Shown here in pieces: positions 16,671 through 25,383 of a stretch of 50,769 bases of DNA; position 1 is the first letter of the stretch; each line of letters opens with the position of its first letter. The stretch is from positions 1-50,769 of the forward strand of contig CAZNLR010000039.1 in NCBI GenBank assembly GCA_964574215.1, written 5' to 3'. Origin of the DNA: GCA-2725625 sp964574215. GTDB lineage: Bacteria > Pseudomonadota > Alphaproteobacteria > Rhodospirillales > UBA2165. Below the pieces are notes generated by a model. It was not told where the DNA came from. It saw nothing but the letters and a program-made list of their open reading frames with translations, and did no database searches. The position numbers were made by a program, and so were the translations under genes.

Positions 16671-19008
16671 TTCGGAGCAGGGTAAAAACGGATACCCGGA
16701 TGTCGTCGATCCCAAACAGGTCGGCGCGGTCTGGCCGGCGGCCGTACCGGCGGAGGACCCGGTCCTGTATGGGCATGCGGAACTGACGCCGGCAGGAGCC
16801 TTCGAAGTAAGGTCCTATCAGACTTTCAAACTGGTCTACACAGTGGGCCGTTTCGGCCTCGACGACAATGGCAGCCTTCGAGTTGTATTTCGGTTTTTCG
16901 GCGATTGGGGCGGTTTGCAATTCGATGATCCGTCGGCGGACAACTATGTCACGGTCGAAACCAGCGCTGGGTCGACGCCCAAGCTTGAATACAATCCTAT
17001 CGGACACAACCGGCCCTTCTTTAAAACCCTGACTGTCCGCATCGCCGGCGGCTATCTGAGTGAAGGTGACACGGTGACGATTACCTTCGGCGACACTTCC
17101 GGCGGGTCATCAGGATTTAAGATGCAGACCTTCGTGGAAAGCGCGTTCGAGTTCAAAGTGCTGGTCGATGCCTGCGCGGTCGGACACTATGTGCCCATCG
17201 TCGACAATCTGGCCGTATCAATTGTTCCCGGTCCCCCGGTCTACTGGCGCGCGGAAATGCCGACACTCCGCCGTCCCAACGAGACGTTCCGGCTCGGCAT
17301 CAAGGCCGAGGATGAATGGGGAAACCCGTCGGATCAGGTTAAGCGTACCGTTACTATCGAGAGCTCAATTCCGGTGAAAGGCTTGCCCGACAAGGCAGAC
17401 TTTAAAAAGGGCGAGAGGTCGCTGTTGTTTGAAGACCTTACTGTCGACCAAGAAGGCGTATTCAGGATTAAGGTGCGCGATAGCGATTCCGGCGATCTAT
17501 TATGCGAAGCTGGACCTCTGATTGTCAGGCAGGGCGACGTGGGCGGCTTCTGGGGCGACCTTCACGGGCAGAGCGGTGAGACCATCGGTATCAGCCATTC
17601 AAGAGAATATTTCGATTTCGCCCGCGATTTGGCTTTCCTTGACGTTACCAGCCACCAGGCCAACGATTTTCAGGTCAATAACGCGTTCTGGAAATTCCTG
17701 AATGAATTGACGGCGCAATACAACGAAACCGGAAAGTTCGTCACGTTCCCCGGCTATGAGTGGTCGGGCAATACGTCGGTCGGCGGCGACCGTAATGTTT
17801 ATTTCCGGGAGGAGGGCAGGCAGATAAGACGTTCCTCCCATGCGTTGCTGCCCGATCGGGAGGATATTGACACCGACGCCACCGATGCGCGTCAACTGTT
17901 TGAAGATTTGGCCAACGAAGATTGTGTAGTCTACGCCCATGTAGGGGGGCGCTATGCGGATATTTCCTATGCCCATGACGGCAGGCTGGAAACGGCCATG
18001 GAAGTTCACTCCGCCTGGGGCACCTTCGAATGGCTGCTGACCGATGGATTTCCTTTGGGTCACCGAAGCGGCGTGGTCTGCAACAGCGACGGCCACAAGG
18101 GTCGGCCCGGCGCCAGCTATCCCGGCGCATCCATGTTCGGCGCCTATGGCGGGTTGACCTGTTTCTATACCGATGAGCTTAGCCGGGACGGCATATTCGA
18201 TTGTCTCCGAAAACGGCACCATTACGGCACCACGGGTAACCGCCTGCATCTGGAAGTGGATGCCCGGTTTAAGACCAAAGGAAGATTGTTCGACCGCGAC
18301 CCCAATGCCTTCAATGATGCCACCGCCGCCGACGTAACTGAAGCGATGATGGGTGATATTGTCCAGACCGATGATAAAACGGTTACCCTAAAAGTAACTG
18401 CCATCGCCGGCACGCCCATCGAACGCATCGAAATCCGTAACGGTATGGAAGTTCTGGAGACCGTCAGGGGATACGGTCCCGCGGATCTGGGCTCCCGCTA
18501 TCGGGTCATCTGGAGCGGCGCCGAATACCGGGGGCGAGGACGTAATACCGCTTGGCAGGGCACGGCTAAGTTTGACGGCGCCAAAATCGAAAAGATGGCA
18601 AAGATCAATGCCTGGAACCATGAACGGCTGTTGGAGGCGAAGGGTTCGGATGAAATTGCCTGGGATGCCATTACCACGGGAAACTACGGCGGATTCGACG
18701 TCTGGCTTCAAAACCACGAAGACGCCACATTAACCATCGAAACCAACCAGGGGACGCTGAACAAGCCTCTTTCGGAAATCGGCTTAGAAGATTGTGTCGT
18801 TGAATGCGGCGGATTAGCCAAGCAAATCAGGGTGTTCCGCTTACCCGATATTAATCCGCATGTGGAACTGAATTCCACAATCGAGATAGAATTGAACCCG
18901 AATGGCGACAATCCGCTGTGGGTTTGTGTGACGACCGAAGACGGCTTTCAGGCCTGGAGCAGTCCGATATATGTCTTTAACCAGGCCCAAAAGCGTGGGC
19001 AACAATAA
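16660..19008 (+). CDS. DUF3604 domain protein (PHP-like metallohydrolase)
   Basis: A 782-residue protein without a signal peptide. The first 290 residues look like beta-sandwich or Ig-like modules (RPNETFRLGIKAEDEWGNP). The DUF3604 part follows with FWGDLHGQSGET (His302, PHP-type DxHxQSG), SHQANDF, FPGYEWSGNTSVGGDRNVYF (367 region) and VVCNSDGHKGRPG. The histidine and aspartate pattern resembles PHP phosphoesterases, but no DUF3604 reaction is firmly established. It overlaps the marR gene and precedes the tct transporter and a sulfatase, so it probably acts on the same imported compound. Length is within the range of large family members. Confidence 0.85.
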   Translation: MKDSSEQGKNGYPDVVDPKQVGAVWPAAVPAEDPVLYGHAELTPAGAFEVRSYQTFKLVYTVGRFGLDDNGSLRVVFRFFGDWGGLQFDDPSADNYVTVETSAGSTPKLEYNPIGHNRPFFKTLTVRIAGGYLSEGDTVTITFGDTSGGSSGFKMQTFVESAFEFKVLVDACAVGHYVPIVDNLAVSIVPGPPVYWRAEMPTLRRPNETFRLGIKAEDEWGNPSDQVKRTVTIESSIPVKGLPDKADFKKGERSLLFEDLTVDQEGVFRIKVRDSDSGDLLCEAGPLIVRQGDVGGFWGDLHGQSGETIGISHSREYFDFARDLAFLDVTSHQANDFQVNNAFWKFLNELTAQYNETGKFVTFPGYEWSGNTSVGGDRNVYFREEGRQIRRSSHALLPDREDIDTDATDARQLFEDLANEDCVVYAHVGGRYADISYAHDGRLETAMEVHSAWGTFEWLLTDGFPLGHRSGVVCNSDGHKGRPGASYPGASMFGAYGGLTCFYTDELSRDGIFDCLRKRHHYGTTGNRLHLEVDARFKTKGRLFDRDPNAFNDATAADVTEAMMGDIVQTDDKTVTLKVTAIAGTPIERIEIRNGMEVLETVRGYGPADLGSRYRVIWSGAEYRGRGRNTAWQGTAKFDGAKIEKMAKINAWNHERLLEAKGSDEIAWDAITTGNYGGFDVWLQNHEDATLTIETNQGTLNKPLSEIGLEDCVVECGGLAKQIRVFRLPDINPHVELNSTIEIELNPNGDNPLWVCVTTEDGFQAWSSPIYVFNQAQKRGQQ

Positions 19009-19010
19009 AG

Positions 19011-19052
19011 TTGTATAACCAACCAATAACGAGTAAAGTTGTGATAACAACT
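19011..19052. promoter_or_regulatory. Operator-like sites before tctC
   Basis: AGTTGT-GATA-ACAACT (19037-19052) is a perfect inverted repeat with the core TTGT-N4-ACAA, identical in layout to the one in the marR/comA-like promoter. A degenerate copy, TTGT-ATAA-CCAA, lies at 19011-19022. A weak promoter, TTGTAT (19011-19016) with TAAAGT (19034-19039) 17 bases on, would place the start inside the operator. Confidence 0.5.
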
Positions 19053-19055
19053 AAA

Positions 19056-19076
19056 TAAATTTGAAATTCAAATTTA
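19056..19076. promoter_or_regulatory. 21-base perfect palindrome upstream of tctC
   Basis: Arms TAAATTTGAA and TTCAAATTTA flank a single central A. It lies 14 bases before the tctC ATG, next to its ribosome binding site (GGGAGG). It could be a second regulator site or a leader structure. It differs in sequence from the TTGT-N4-ACAA sites. Confidence 0.4.
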
Positions 19077-19089
19077 ACGGGAGGCTAAA

Positions 19090-20046
19090 ATGTCTAGGAC
19101 TATGAATAGAGCGATAAAAGCAGTTGTCTTGTGTGGAGCGTTGGCCGTTTCGACGTCGGCGATGGCCGAGTGGAAGCCCGCAGGACCGATTAATCTTATG
19201 ATCGGATTTAAGGCCGGCGGTGGCGTCGATACTCAGGCGCGCCTGATTGCCGCCGAATTGGAAAAAAGAAAAGGCTGGAAAATTATTCCTTCCAACATTC
19301 CCGGAAAGGGCGCCGCCGTTATGGCCCGAAAGCTGAAATCACAGCCTAATGACGGTCTGACCATCGGCATGGCGGTGACCGAAACCGTCGGCTACAACAT
19401 GTTGGCGGCGAAAAAGCCGGGTTTTTCCCATAAGGATTTTACCTACATAACAACGACGTCCGGCTCGCAAATGGGCCTGGTCATGAAGACCTCCGCCGGC
19501 TTTAAGTCTTGGAACGACGTGGTGGCCGCGGCCAAGGGCGGTAAAACATTCAAATTTGCTGCCATGACCCAGAAGATGGCTGATGTGGCATATCTGCTGG
19601 AGCAAAAGTGGGGCATTAAATTCAATAAAATCCTGGTTCGCGGTGGCAGGGCTGTTTTGAACGGCCTCAATGCCGGCGATATGGATATGGGTTTCGCCGC
19701 CGGTATTCAGGCGAAGCAGGTTAAGGCCGGCACCATGATCAACCTATTGTCCGGTGAGCCGCAAAGGCTGGGCGTTTCGCCCAACGCGCCGACCCTGATC
19801 GAATCCGGTATTCCTTATGCCATCGGCGCCAAGTTCCTTTTCTTCGCCCCCAAGGGTATTCCTGCAGAAGCACGCGCCGCCTATGCCACGCTGATCGGCG
19901 GTTTTGTGAAGGACAAAAAGACCAAAGTCGGCGATTTCATCGCCAAAAGGTTTGGTGGCGCCAAAGTATCGACGGGCAAGGAGTTGGACGACTTTATCGC
20001 TAAAGGGATTCGTGACGCGAAGAAGTTGATTGACGCCACAAGCTAG
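19090..20046 (+). CDS. tctC: TctC/Bug-type periplasmic substrate-binding protein
   Basis: A 318-residue exported protein with a signal peptide (AVVLCGALAVSTSAMA, cleavage after Ala26). It has the tripartite tricarboxylate transporter binding-protein fold: PINLMIGFKAGGGVDTQARL near the mature N terminus, NIPGKGAAVMARKL, and the C-terminal FFAPKGIPAEARAAYATLIG. Such proteins bind carboxylates such as citrate, terephthalate or sulfonate-bearing acids; the ligand here is unknown. The ATG follows GGGAGG. A strong hairpin follows the stop, then tctB and tctA. It probably delivers the substrate handled by the DUF3604 protein and sulfatase. Confidence 0.9.
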   Translation: MSRTMNRAIKAVVLCGALAVSTSAMAEWKPAGPINLMIGFKAGGGVDTQARLIAAELEKRKGWKIIPSNIPGKGAAVMARKLKSQPNDGLTIGMAVTETVGYNMLAAKKPGFSHKDFTYITTTSGSQMGLVMKTSAGFKSWNDVVAAAKGGKTFKFAAMTQKMADVAYLLEQKWGIKFNKILVRGGRAVLNGLNAGDMDMGFAAGIQAKQVKAGTMINLLSGEPQRLGVSPNAPTLIESGIPYAIGAKFLFFAPKGIPAEARAAYATLIGGFVKDKKTKVGDFIAKRFGGAKVSTGKELDDFIAKGIRDAKKLIDATS

Positions 20047-20054
20047 TCGACCCA

Positions 20055-20077
20055 CCGGGCGGCTTCAAGCCGCCCGG
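20055..20077 (+). other. Intercistronic stem-loop between tctC and tctB
   Basis: CCGGGCGGC and GCCGCCCGG form a perfect 9-base stem with a TTCAA loop nine bases after the tctC stop. No T-run follows, so it more likely protects the 3' end of the tctC message, raising binding-protein dosage over the permease, than terminates. Confidence 0.6.
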
Positions 20078-20106
20078 CGCTAGGCTGAAAATTTGGGCCT
20101 CATAAT

Positions 20107-20688
20107 ATGAAGCGCGATACTTGGACCTTGGGAATGGCTGCGGTCTTAGTGATATTGGCCGTGGTCACTCTTTTTGTCTGGATTCCCAACGATATTGAAA
20201 GCGGTATGGTGGAGACCTTCCGCCGTCAAACCACCATCGGCGATGCCCTGGGACCGACGGTACTGTCCATCGGCATTCTCATCGCCTCAATTTTTTTGGG
20301 AGTAACTACTTGGATACGGGGTGGGGCGCTCGAATCGACTGTAGATTCCAGGCCGGACCGGCAGAGTTTAATCTTTCTTTTCAGGCTGGCGGCTATCGTC
20401 ATCGGCGGTCTTTTGTTGATGACTTACTGCGGTCCGCTTGTTGTCGACATTATGAACACGTTGGGCGGTGAAATCGGATCTTACCGGATTTTGCGCGATA
20501 CGGTGCCCTACAAGTATGTCGGCTATTTCCTTGGCGGTTTCGTGATGGTGTTTGGCATTATCTGGATGGTGGAGCAACGGCCAAGCCGGTCTGCGGCTCT
20601 GGCATCTATTATCGCCGTTATCTGTCTGATCGTCCTCTATGATCTGCCCTTCGACGATCTGCTGCTGCCGCCCAATGGTGATCAGTAA
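20107..20688 (+). CDS. tctB: TctB-type small membrane subunit
   Basis: A 193-residue protein with four hydrophobic spans (for example AAVLVILAVVTLFVW at the start and a pair near the C terminus). Sequence is poorly conserved across TctB proteins, so the assignment leans on size, topology and position between tctC and tctA. Its stop overlaps the tctA ATG by one base (TAATG). Together with TctA it forms the permease of a tripartite tricarboxylate-type importer. Confidence 0.85.
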   Translation: MKRDTWTLGMAAVLVILAVVTLFVWIPNDIESGMVETFRRQTTIGDALGPTVLSIGILIASIFLGVTTWIRGGALESTVDSRPDRQSLIFLFRLAAIVIGGLLLMTYCGPLVVDIMNTLGGEIGSYRILRDTVPYKYVGYFLGGFVMVFGIIWMVEQRPSRSAALASIIAVICLIVLYDLPFDDLLLPPNGDQ

Positions 20689-22256
20689 TGGGTATTCTGG
20701 ATCATATCTGGCTTGGTATTCTGGCGGTGTTTTCCGCATCGCCTGTTTTCTCCGTGTTCGGCCTGCCCATTTCCATCACTGTATTGATGGTCATAGCCGG
20801 GTTTTTAGGCGGCATTTTGGTGGGGGCTACGCCTGGGCTGGGTGGTCCCTTTGCCATGGCCATCTCCCTGCCTATCCTTTTGTCGGTTTTCGGTTTCAAT
20901 CCAGATGCGCTTCTGCCGGTGCTGGGCTTCTTGGTTGGCATTATGAAGGGGGCGACCATCGGCGGCGCCGTGCCGGCCATCCTGTTCAATACGCCGGGCA
21001 CACCGGATTCCCTGATGACCACGTTGGATGGCTATCCCATGACCAAAAACGGTCAATCGGGCAAAGCGCTCCGGGTCGCCCATTTTTCCTCCGTCTCAGG
21101 CGATACCTTTTCCGATCTCGTGCTCATCACCTGCGCGCCCTTTCTGGCCGTGGCGGTGGAGGCGTTTCTCGGTTTTCCGGAAAAAGCAGCGCTGATCATC
21201 CTGTCGCTGGCGTTTATTTCGGCGGTGGTCGGCCGCTCGGTGTGGAAGGGGTTGATCGGGGCCATGCTGGGGATGCTGTTCGCCTCCATCGGTACAGGAG
21301 AGGACAACTACCCGCGCCTGACCTTGGGCAGTGACGCCTTGGCGTCCGGGTTGCCGATGATCAGTGCGGTTTTGGGCGTCCTCATCATCGGCGAGGTGTT
21401 CAAGGCGCTGGAAGACATGTGGCGCGAAATGCGCGCAGAGCAGAAGATCACCAAAATCGATGTCACGGGCGATAACAAACTGCACCTGCGCGATGTTAAG
21501 AGCATTCTGCCCTATATTGGTATTTCGGCGTCGGTTGGCACCATGATCGGCGCGTTGCCGGGGATTGGCTCGTCCCTGGCGGCGACCTTGGGGTACGCGA
21601 CGGGGCGCAAGCTGTACAAAGGTTCACCTGCTTTCGGCGAGGGCGCGCCCCAAGGGGTTGCCGCCACCGAAGCCGCCAACAGCGCCGTGGCCGGCGCCAA
21701 TCTGATACCGGTTTTGTCCCTGGGCATTCCCGGAAACGTGGCGGCGGTTTTTATCATCCTGGCCACGGAAAGCATCAGCGGATTTAATCCGGGTCCCTCC
21801 GTATTCCGCCTGACGCCGGACCAAATCAATCAGGAAATGGTGTATGCGTTCGGACTGTTCACGGCGATGATTTTCGCCAATCTCCTCAACTGGACCATCG
21901 GCGGCGTTTTCATGCGGTCCACCGGGATCATGGTGAAGGTGCCGAAACAGCGATTGCTGCCCATCGTGCTGCTGCTGACCCTGACCGCTATCTATGTTCA
22001 GCAAACCAATATGTTCGCCATCTATGTGACCCTGTTTTTTGGTTTGTTGGGTTATCTGATGCGCAAGCTGGATATTTCGGTATTGCCCTTTGTGATCGCT
22101 TACATTCTCATGGGGAACCTGGAAGACGTCATGCGCCAGGCCTTCGCCGCGACCGGCGCCGATCCCTGGTTTCTGTTTTCCAGCTGGATCTCGGTCACCT
22201 TCATTGGGCTGGCGGTCGCGGTAGTGGTGTTCTTTGCCCGGGGCCGGCAACTTTAG
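20688..22256 (+). CDS. tctA: TctA-type large permease subunit
   Basis: A 522-residue inner-membrane protein with about twelve hydrophobic spans. Family hallmarks are GFLGGILVGATPGLGGPFAM, the region FNTPGTPDSLMTTLDGYPM, LPGIGSSLAATLGYATG and the second repeat VLSLGIPGNVAAVFII. TctA, with TctB and TctC, imports carboxylated substrates using the ion gradient. It overlaps tctB by one base and lies 22 bases before the sulfatase, which suggests one transcript. Confidence 0.93.
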   Translation: MGILDHIWLGILAVFSASPVFSVFGLPISITVLMVIAGFLGGILVGATPGLGGPFAMAISLPILLSVFGFNPDALLPVLGFLVGIMKGATIGGAVPAILFNTPGTPDSLMTTLDGYPMTKNGQSGKALRVAHFSSVSGDTFSDLVLITCAPFLAVAVEAFLGFPEKAALIILSLAFISAVVGRSVWKGLIGAMLGMLFASIGTGEDNYPRLTLGSDALASGLPMISAVLGVLIIGEVFKALEDMWREMRAEQKITKIDVTGDNKLHLRDVKSILPYIGISASVGTMIGALPGIGSSLAATLGYATGRKLYKGSPAFGEGAPQGVAATEAANSAVAGANLIPVLSLGIPGNVAAVFIILATESISGFNPGPSVFRLTPDQINQEMVYAFGLFTAMIFANLLNWTIGGVFMRSTGIMVKVPKQRLLPIVLLLTLTAIYVQQTNMFAIYVTLFFGLLGYLMRKLDISVLPFVIAYILMGNLEDVMRQAFAATGADPWFLFSSWISVTFIGLAVAVVVFFARGRQL

Positions 22257-22278
22257 GAAAAATTCGGAAAATTAAAAT

Positions 22279-23724
22279 ATGAAACCGCAAAACCTTCTCT
22301 TCATTATGTCAGACGAGCACAATCCCCGCATGATGGGATGCGCCGGACACGAACAGGTTAAAACGCCCAACCTGGACAAGCTAGCGGCGCGGGGAACAAG
22401 GTTTACCGCCGCCTACACCAATTCTCCCATCTGTATTCCCGCCCGGGCCGCCTTCGCCACGGGCCGTTACACCCACGAGACCCGCTATTGGGACAACGCA
22501 ATGCCCTACGACGGAGAGATCAAGGGCTGGGGCCACCGGTTGCAGGACGAAGGCATGCGGGTGGAATCAATCGGCAAGCTTCATTACCGGGACGAAGCTT
22601 CGCCCACCGGTTTCAGCAAACAGATCGAACCCATGCACGTCATGGACGGCATCGGCCAGGTCTGGGGATCGGTGCGCGATCCTCTGCCCGAAGGCCGGCC
22701 CGTCCAGATGCTGAAAGATATCGGTCCCGGCGAATCCAACTATAACCGTTACGACATGATGATCGCCGACCAGGCCTGTGACTGGCTGGAAGAGGCAGCC
22801 ACTGATGAGAATGAGAAGCCCTGGGCGCTGTATCTCGGTTTCGTGGCGCCGCATTTTCCGCTGGTGGTGCCGGAGGAGTATTACAACATGTATCCGTTGG
22901 ACTCCCTGCCGCCCAGAAAGTTGGACTTGGAGAAGGGCTACGTCCAACACCCCTGGATCGAACGCTTGGACAATTTCGCCCAGGTCGACCGTCACCTGAC
23001 GCCTGAAAAGCGTCTGATGGCCGTCGCCGCCTATTTCGGCCTGTGTTCCTTTGTCGACCATCAAATCGGCCGGGTGTTGGACACGTTGAGCGAGCTTGGG
23101 CTCGATCAGGATACCCGTATCGTCTACACCAGCGATCACGGCGACAATGTCGGCGCCCGGGGATTGTGGGGTAAATCCAATATGTACGAAGAAAGTGCCG
23201 GCATTCCGCTGATTGTCGCCGGCGACGATGTACCTGAAGGAAAAGTCTGCAACACACCGGTCAGTTTGTTGGACAGCTACCAGACAGTGGTGCAGGGCGT
23301 TGGGCTCGATCCAACGGAGGAAGAGGAAGACCTAAAGGGCCGCTCCTGGTTCGACATCGCCTTGGAAGAAGACGATCCGGAGCGGATTGTCTTCAGCGAA
23401 TATCACGCGGCTTCGTCGCCGACGGGCGTCTTCATGATCCGCAAGGGCAATTACAAGTTTATTTACTATGTGGAATACGAGCCGGAACTGTTCGATCTGG
23501 AAGCCGACCCAGAAGAAACCACCAACCTCGTCGATCACCCCGACCATGCGGCGGCAAGGCGGGACTGTGAGGCGGCGTTGCGGGACATCGTCGATCCTGA
23601 AAAAGCCGACCGGCAGGCCAAGGACGACCAAAACGCCCTTATAGATAAATTTGGCGGCCGCGAAGCCGCCCTCACCACCGGCACCCCCGGCGCGACGCCC
23701 GTGCCGGGCCAGGGGCATGAGTAG
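22279..23724 (+). CDS. Formylglycine-dependent sulfatase (alkaline-phosphatase superfamily)
   Basis: A 481-residue hydrolase. MSDEH (residues 10-14) supplies metal-binding Asp12; ICIPARAAFATG contains the CxPxR sulfatase motif, with Cys52 as the residue converted to formylglycine and Arg56 next to it. YTSDHGDNVG is the second metal-binding segment. No signal peptide is visible, so it acts in the cytoplasm on an imported sulfate ester. No maturase (anaerobic or FGE) gene is in the window. It lies just after tctA, 22 bases away, and is probably the last gene of the MarR-linked operon. The substrate is unknown; phosphonate monoester hydrolase activity is possible for this superfamily. Confidence 0.88.
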   Translation: MKPQNLLFIMSDEHNPRMMGCAGHEQVKTPNLDKLAARGTRFTAAYTNSPICIPARAAFATGRYTHETRYWDNAMPYDGEIKGWGHRLQDEGMRVESIGKLHYRDEASPTGFSKQIEPMHVMDGIGQVWGSVRDPLPEGRPVQMLKDIGPGESNYNRYDMMIADQACDWLEEAATDENEKPWALYLGFVAPHFPLVVPEEYYNMYPLDSLPPRKLDLEKGYVQHPWIERLDNFAQVDRHLTPEKRLMAVAAYFGLCSFVDHQIGRVLDTLSELGLDQDTRIVYTSDHGDNVGARGLWGKSNMYEESAGIPLIVAGDDVPEGKVCNTPVSLLDSYQTVVQGVGLDPTEEEEDLKGRSWFDIALEEDDPERIVFSEYHAASSPTGVFMIRKGNYKFIYYVEYEPELFDLEADPEETTNLVDHPDHAAARRDCEAALRDIVDPEKADRQAKDDQNALIDKFGGREAALTTGTPGATPVPGQGHE

Positions 23725-23740
23725 GTTGTTTTCAAGTGTA

Positions 23741-23775
23741 TCCTCCCCCCTTGCGGGGGAAGGTCGGGATGGGGG
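23741..23775. repeat. REP-like GC-rich intergenic repeat
   Basis: A TCCCCC...GGGGGA stem (23744-23760) followed by AGGTCGGGATGGGGG. Its minus-strand translation PHPDLPPQGGR is a phrase that often appears where such dispersed elements are mistranslated. It sits between convergent sulfatase and ligase genes and may also serve as a bidirectional terminator. Confidence 0.55.
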
Positions 23776-25383
23776 TTAAAGCAATTCCACCAATTTGCCC
23801 TTGATGACTTTGCGCGTCGCCGTGATGGGCATGGCGTCGATGATTTCAATGCGTTCGGGCCATTTGGTTTTCATCACGCCTTTCGAATCCAAAAAGGCGC
23901 GCATCTCGTCGAGGGACATCGAATTTCCCGGGGTCATGACCAGGAACAGGCAGGCCCGTTCGCCCAGGATTTCATCGGGCATGGGCACCACCGCCGACTG
24001 GATCACGTCGGGCCGTTCGTCCAGGAGTATCTCAATATCCAGAGGATTGATCTTGATGCCACCGCGGTTGATGACGTCTTTTATGCGACCGGTCATGGCG
24101 ACATTGTCGCCCTCTTCAATGATGACCATGTCGCCCGTCTTGAACCAGCCGTCATCGGTAAAGGATGACGCGTTCGCTTTGTCGTTCAGATAATAGCTGG
24201 CGAACAGGAACGGTCCCCGATATTCCAATTCTCCCTCTTCTCCCGGCTCCAGGATGTTACCGTCTTCGTCGACGGAGCGGACCTGGTGGCCGATGGGAGG
24301 CGTGCCCAGGTATTTTTTACGGTCCTCGAAACTGGCGTCCAGAGGCAGCAGGATTGGCATCATGGTTTCCGTCATGCCCCAAATCTGGAAGGCCTTACCG
24401 TTGGGGCAGCTTTCTTCGATGGTGTGCATGACTTCGGGCGTGCAGGTGGCGCCGCCCATATAAATGTATTTGAGGGTTTCCGTATATTCGGGGGCCCAGA
24501 GACCGCCCGCTTTACCCGCCATGACATGAGCCGGTCCGCAGCATAGGTCGGTCGCCTTGGTGTATTTGATGATTTCAGCCAGGGCCGGCGGGGTGTAGAC
24601 CGGCATCATGGGTGATGCACCGCCGGCGGCGATGACCGATAGCGTAATCATCACACCAAATGCATGGGTAAAGGAGGGCGCACACATGACGACGCTGTCA
24701 TTGGTATAAGCCATGTCTTCGGCGCCAAAGCGGGCGCTGGCCATTATAGAGCGGTAGGAATGGACGACGGCCTTGGGCGCGGACGACGTGCCGGATGTGA
24801 AACAGACCATGGCAGGGTCATCGACGCTCGGCGGATCGGGTATCTCGACCGGTTCAGATGCCACCAAATCGGCGTAGGAGGCAGCTCCGTCTGGCGCGTC
24901 ACCGCCGATGACGATAACTGTTTCCAAAGAAGGCGCCGAAGATTTCAATTCTTCGAAAGTGGCGGGCGCGTCATAGGCTTCGCTGGCGGCCAGACAGACA
25001 ACGCCTTTGGCCTCCACGTGATTGAGAAGGGGCTCCAATTCCGTCGCCCGGTAGGGCATGTGCATCAAAGACGGCACGGCGCCAATGGCCTGAATACCCA
25101 GATAAGCGACCAGGATTTCGGGAATATTGGGTAGCTGAAAGCCGATAACGTCACCGTTTTTAAAACCGAGGCCCAGCAATCCGGCGGCAAACCGGTCGGC
25201 ACTTTCCCGAACGTCTTTGTATGTTAGGGTCTTGTCCATGCTGATGGCGATGACCGCATCGGGCGTTTCCGCCGCCCATTTATCCACCCATTTGTTGGGC
25301 GTGTCGTCATTCCACCAGCCGGCGTCGAGAAATTCCTTCCGGTCTTTTTCCGAGTAGTTCAGGGCTGAACTCAAATCGGTCAT
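23776..25383 (-). CDS. aliA: Acyl-CoA synthetase (AMP-forming), cyclohexanecarboxylate-CoA-ligase-like
   Basis: A 535-residue adenylate-forming enzyme that would activate a carboxylic acid to its CoA thioester. The P-loop-like motif is FTSGTSSAPK (195-204); other landmarks are MGGATCTPEVM, GMTETMMPIL, the hinge YGRTGDM-like FKTGDMVI, and the terminal MPITATRKVIKGKL, whose last-but-few Lys is the catalytic residue. Its form and gene order (ligase, hydratase, dehydrogenases) resemble AliA of Rhodopseudomonas alicyclic-acid degradation, but the true acid cannot be told. It is the last gene of a minus-strand operon and its start overlaps the hydratase stop by four bases. Confidence 0.82.
   Translation of the reverse strand: MTDLSSALNYSEKDRKEFLDAGWWNDDTPNKWVDKWAAETPDAVIAISMDKTLTYKDVRESADRFAAGLLGLGFKNGDVIGFQLPNIPEILVAYLGIQAIGAVPSLMHMPYRATELEPLLNHVEAKGVVCLAASEAYDAPATFEELKSSAPSLETVIVIGGDAPDGAASYADLVASEPVEIPDPPSVDDPAMVCFTSGTSSAPKAVVHSYRSIMASARFGAEDMAYTNDSVVMCAPSFTHAFGVMITLSVIAAGGASPMMPVYTPPALAEIIKYTKATDLCCGPAHVMAGKAGGLWAPEYTETLKYIYMGGATCTPEVMHTIEESCPNGKAFQIWGMTETMMPILLPLDASFEDRKKYLGTPPIGHQVRSVDEDGNILEPGEEGELEYRGPFLFASYYLNDKANASSFTDDGWFKTGDMVIIEEGDNVAMTGRIKDVINRGGIKINPLDIEILLDERPDVIQSAVVPMPDEILGERACLFLVMTPGNSMSLDEMRAFLDSKGVMKTKWPERIEIIDAMPITATRKVIKGKLVELL

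Noticed and set aside
20639..21334. A 231-residue plus-strand frame inside tctA
   Set aside because: It overlaps the clear TctA reading frame and consists of Ala/Gly/His/Arg-rich shadow sequence.
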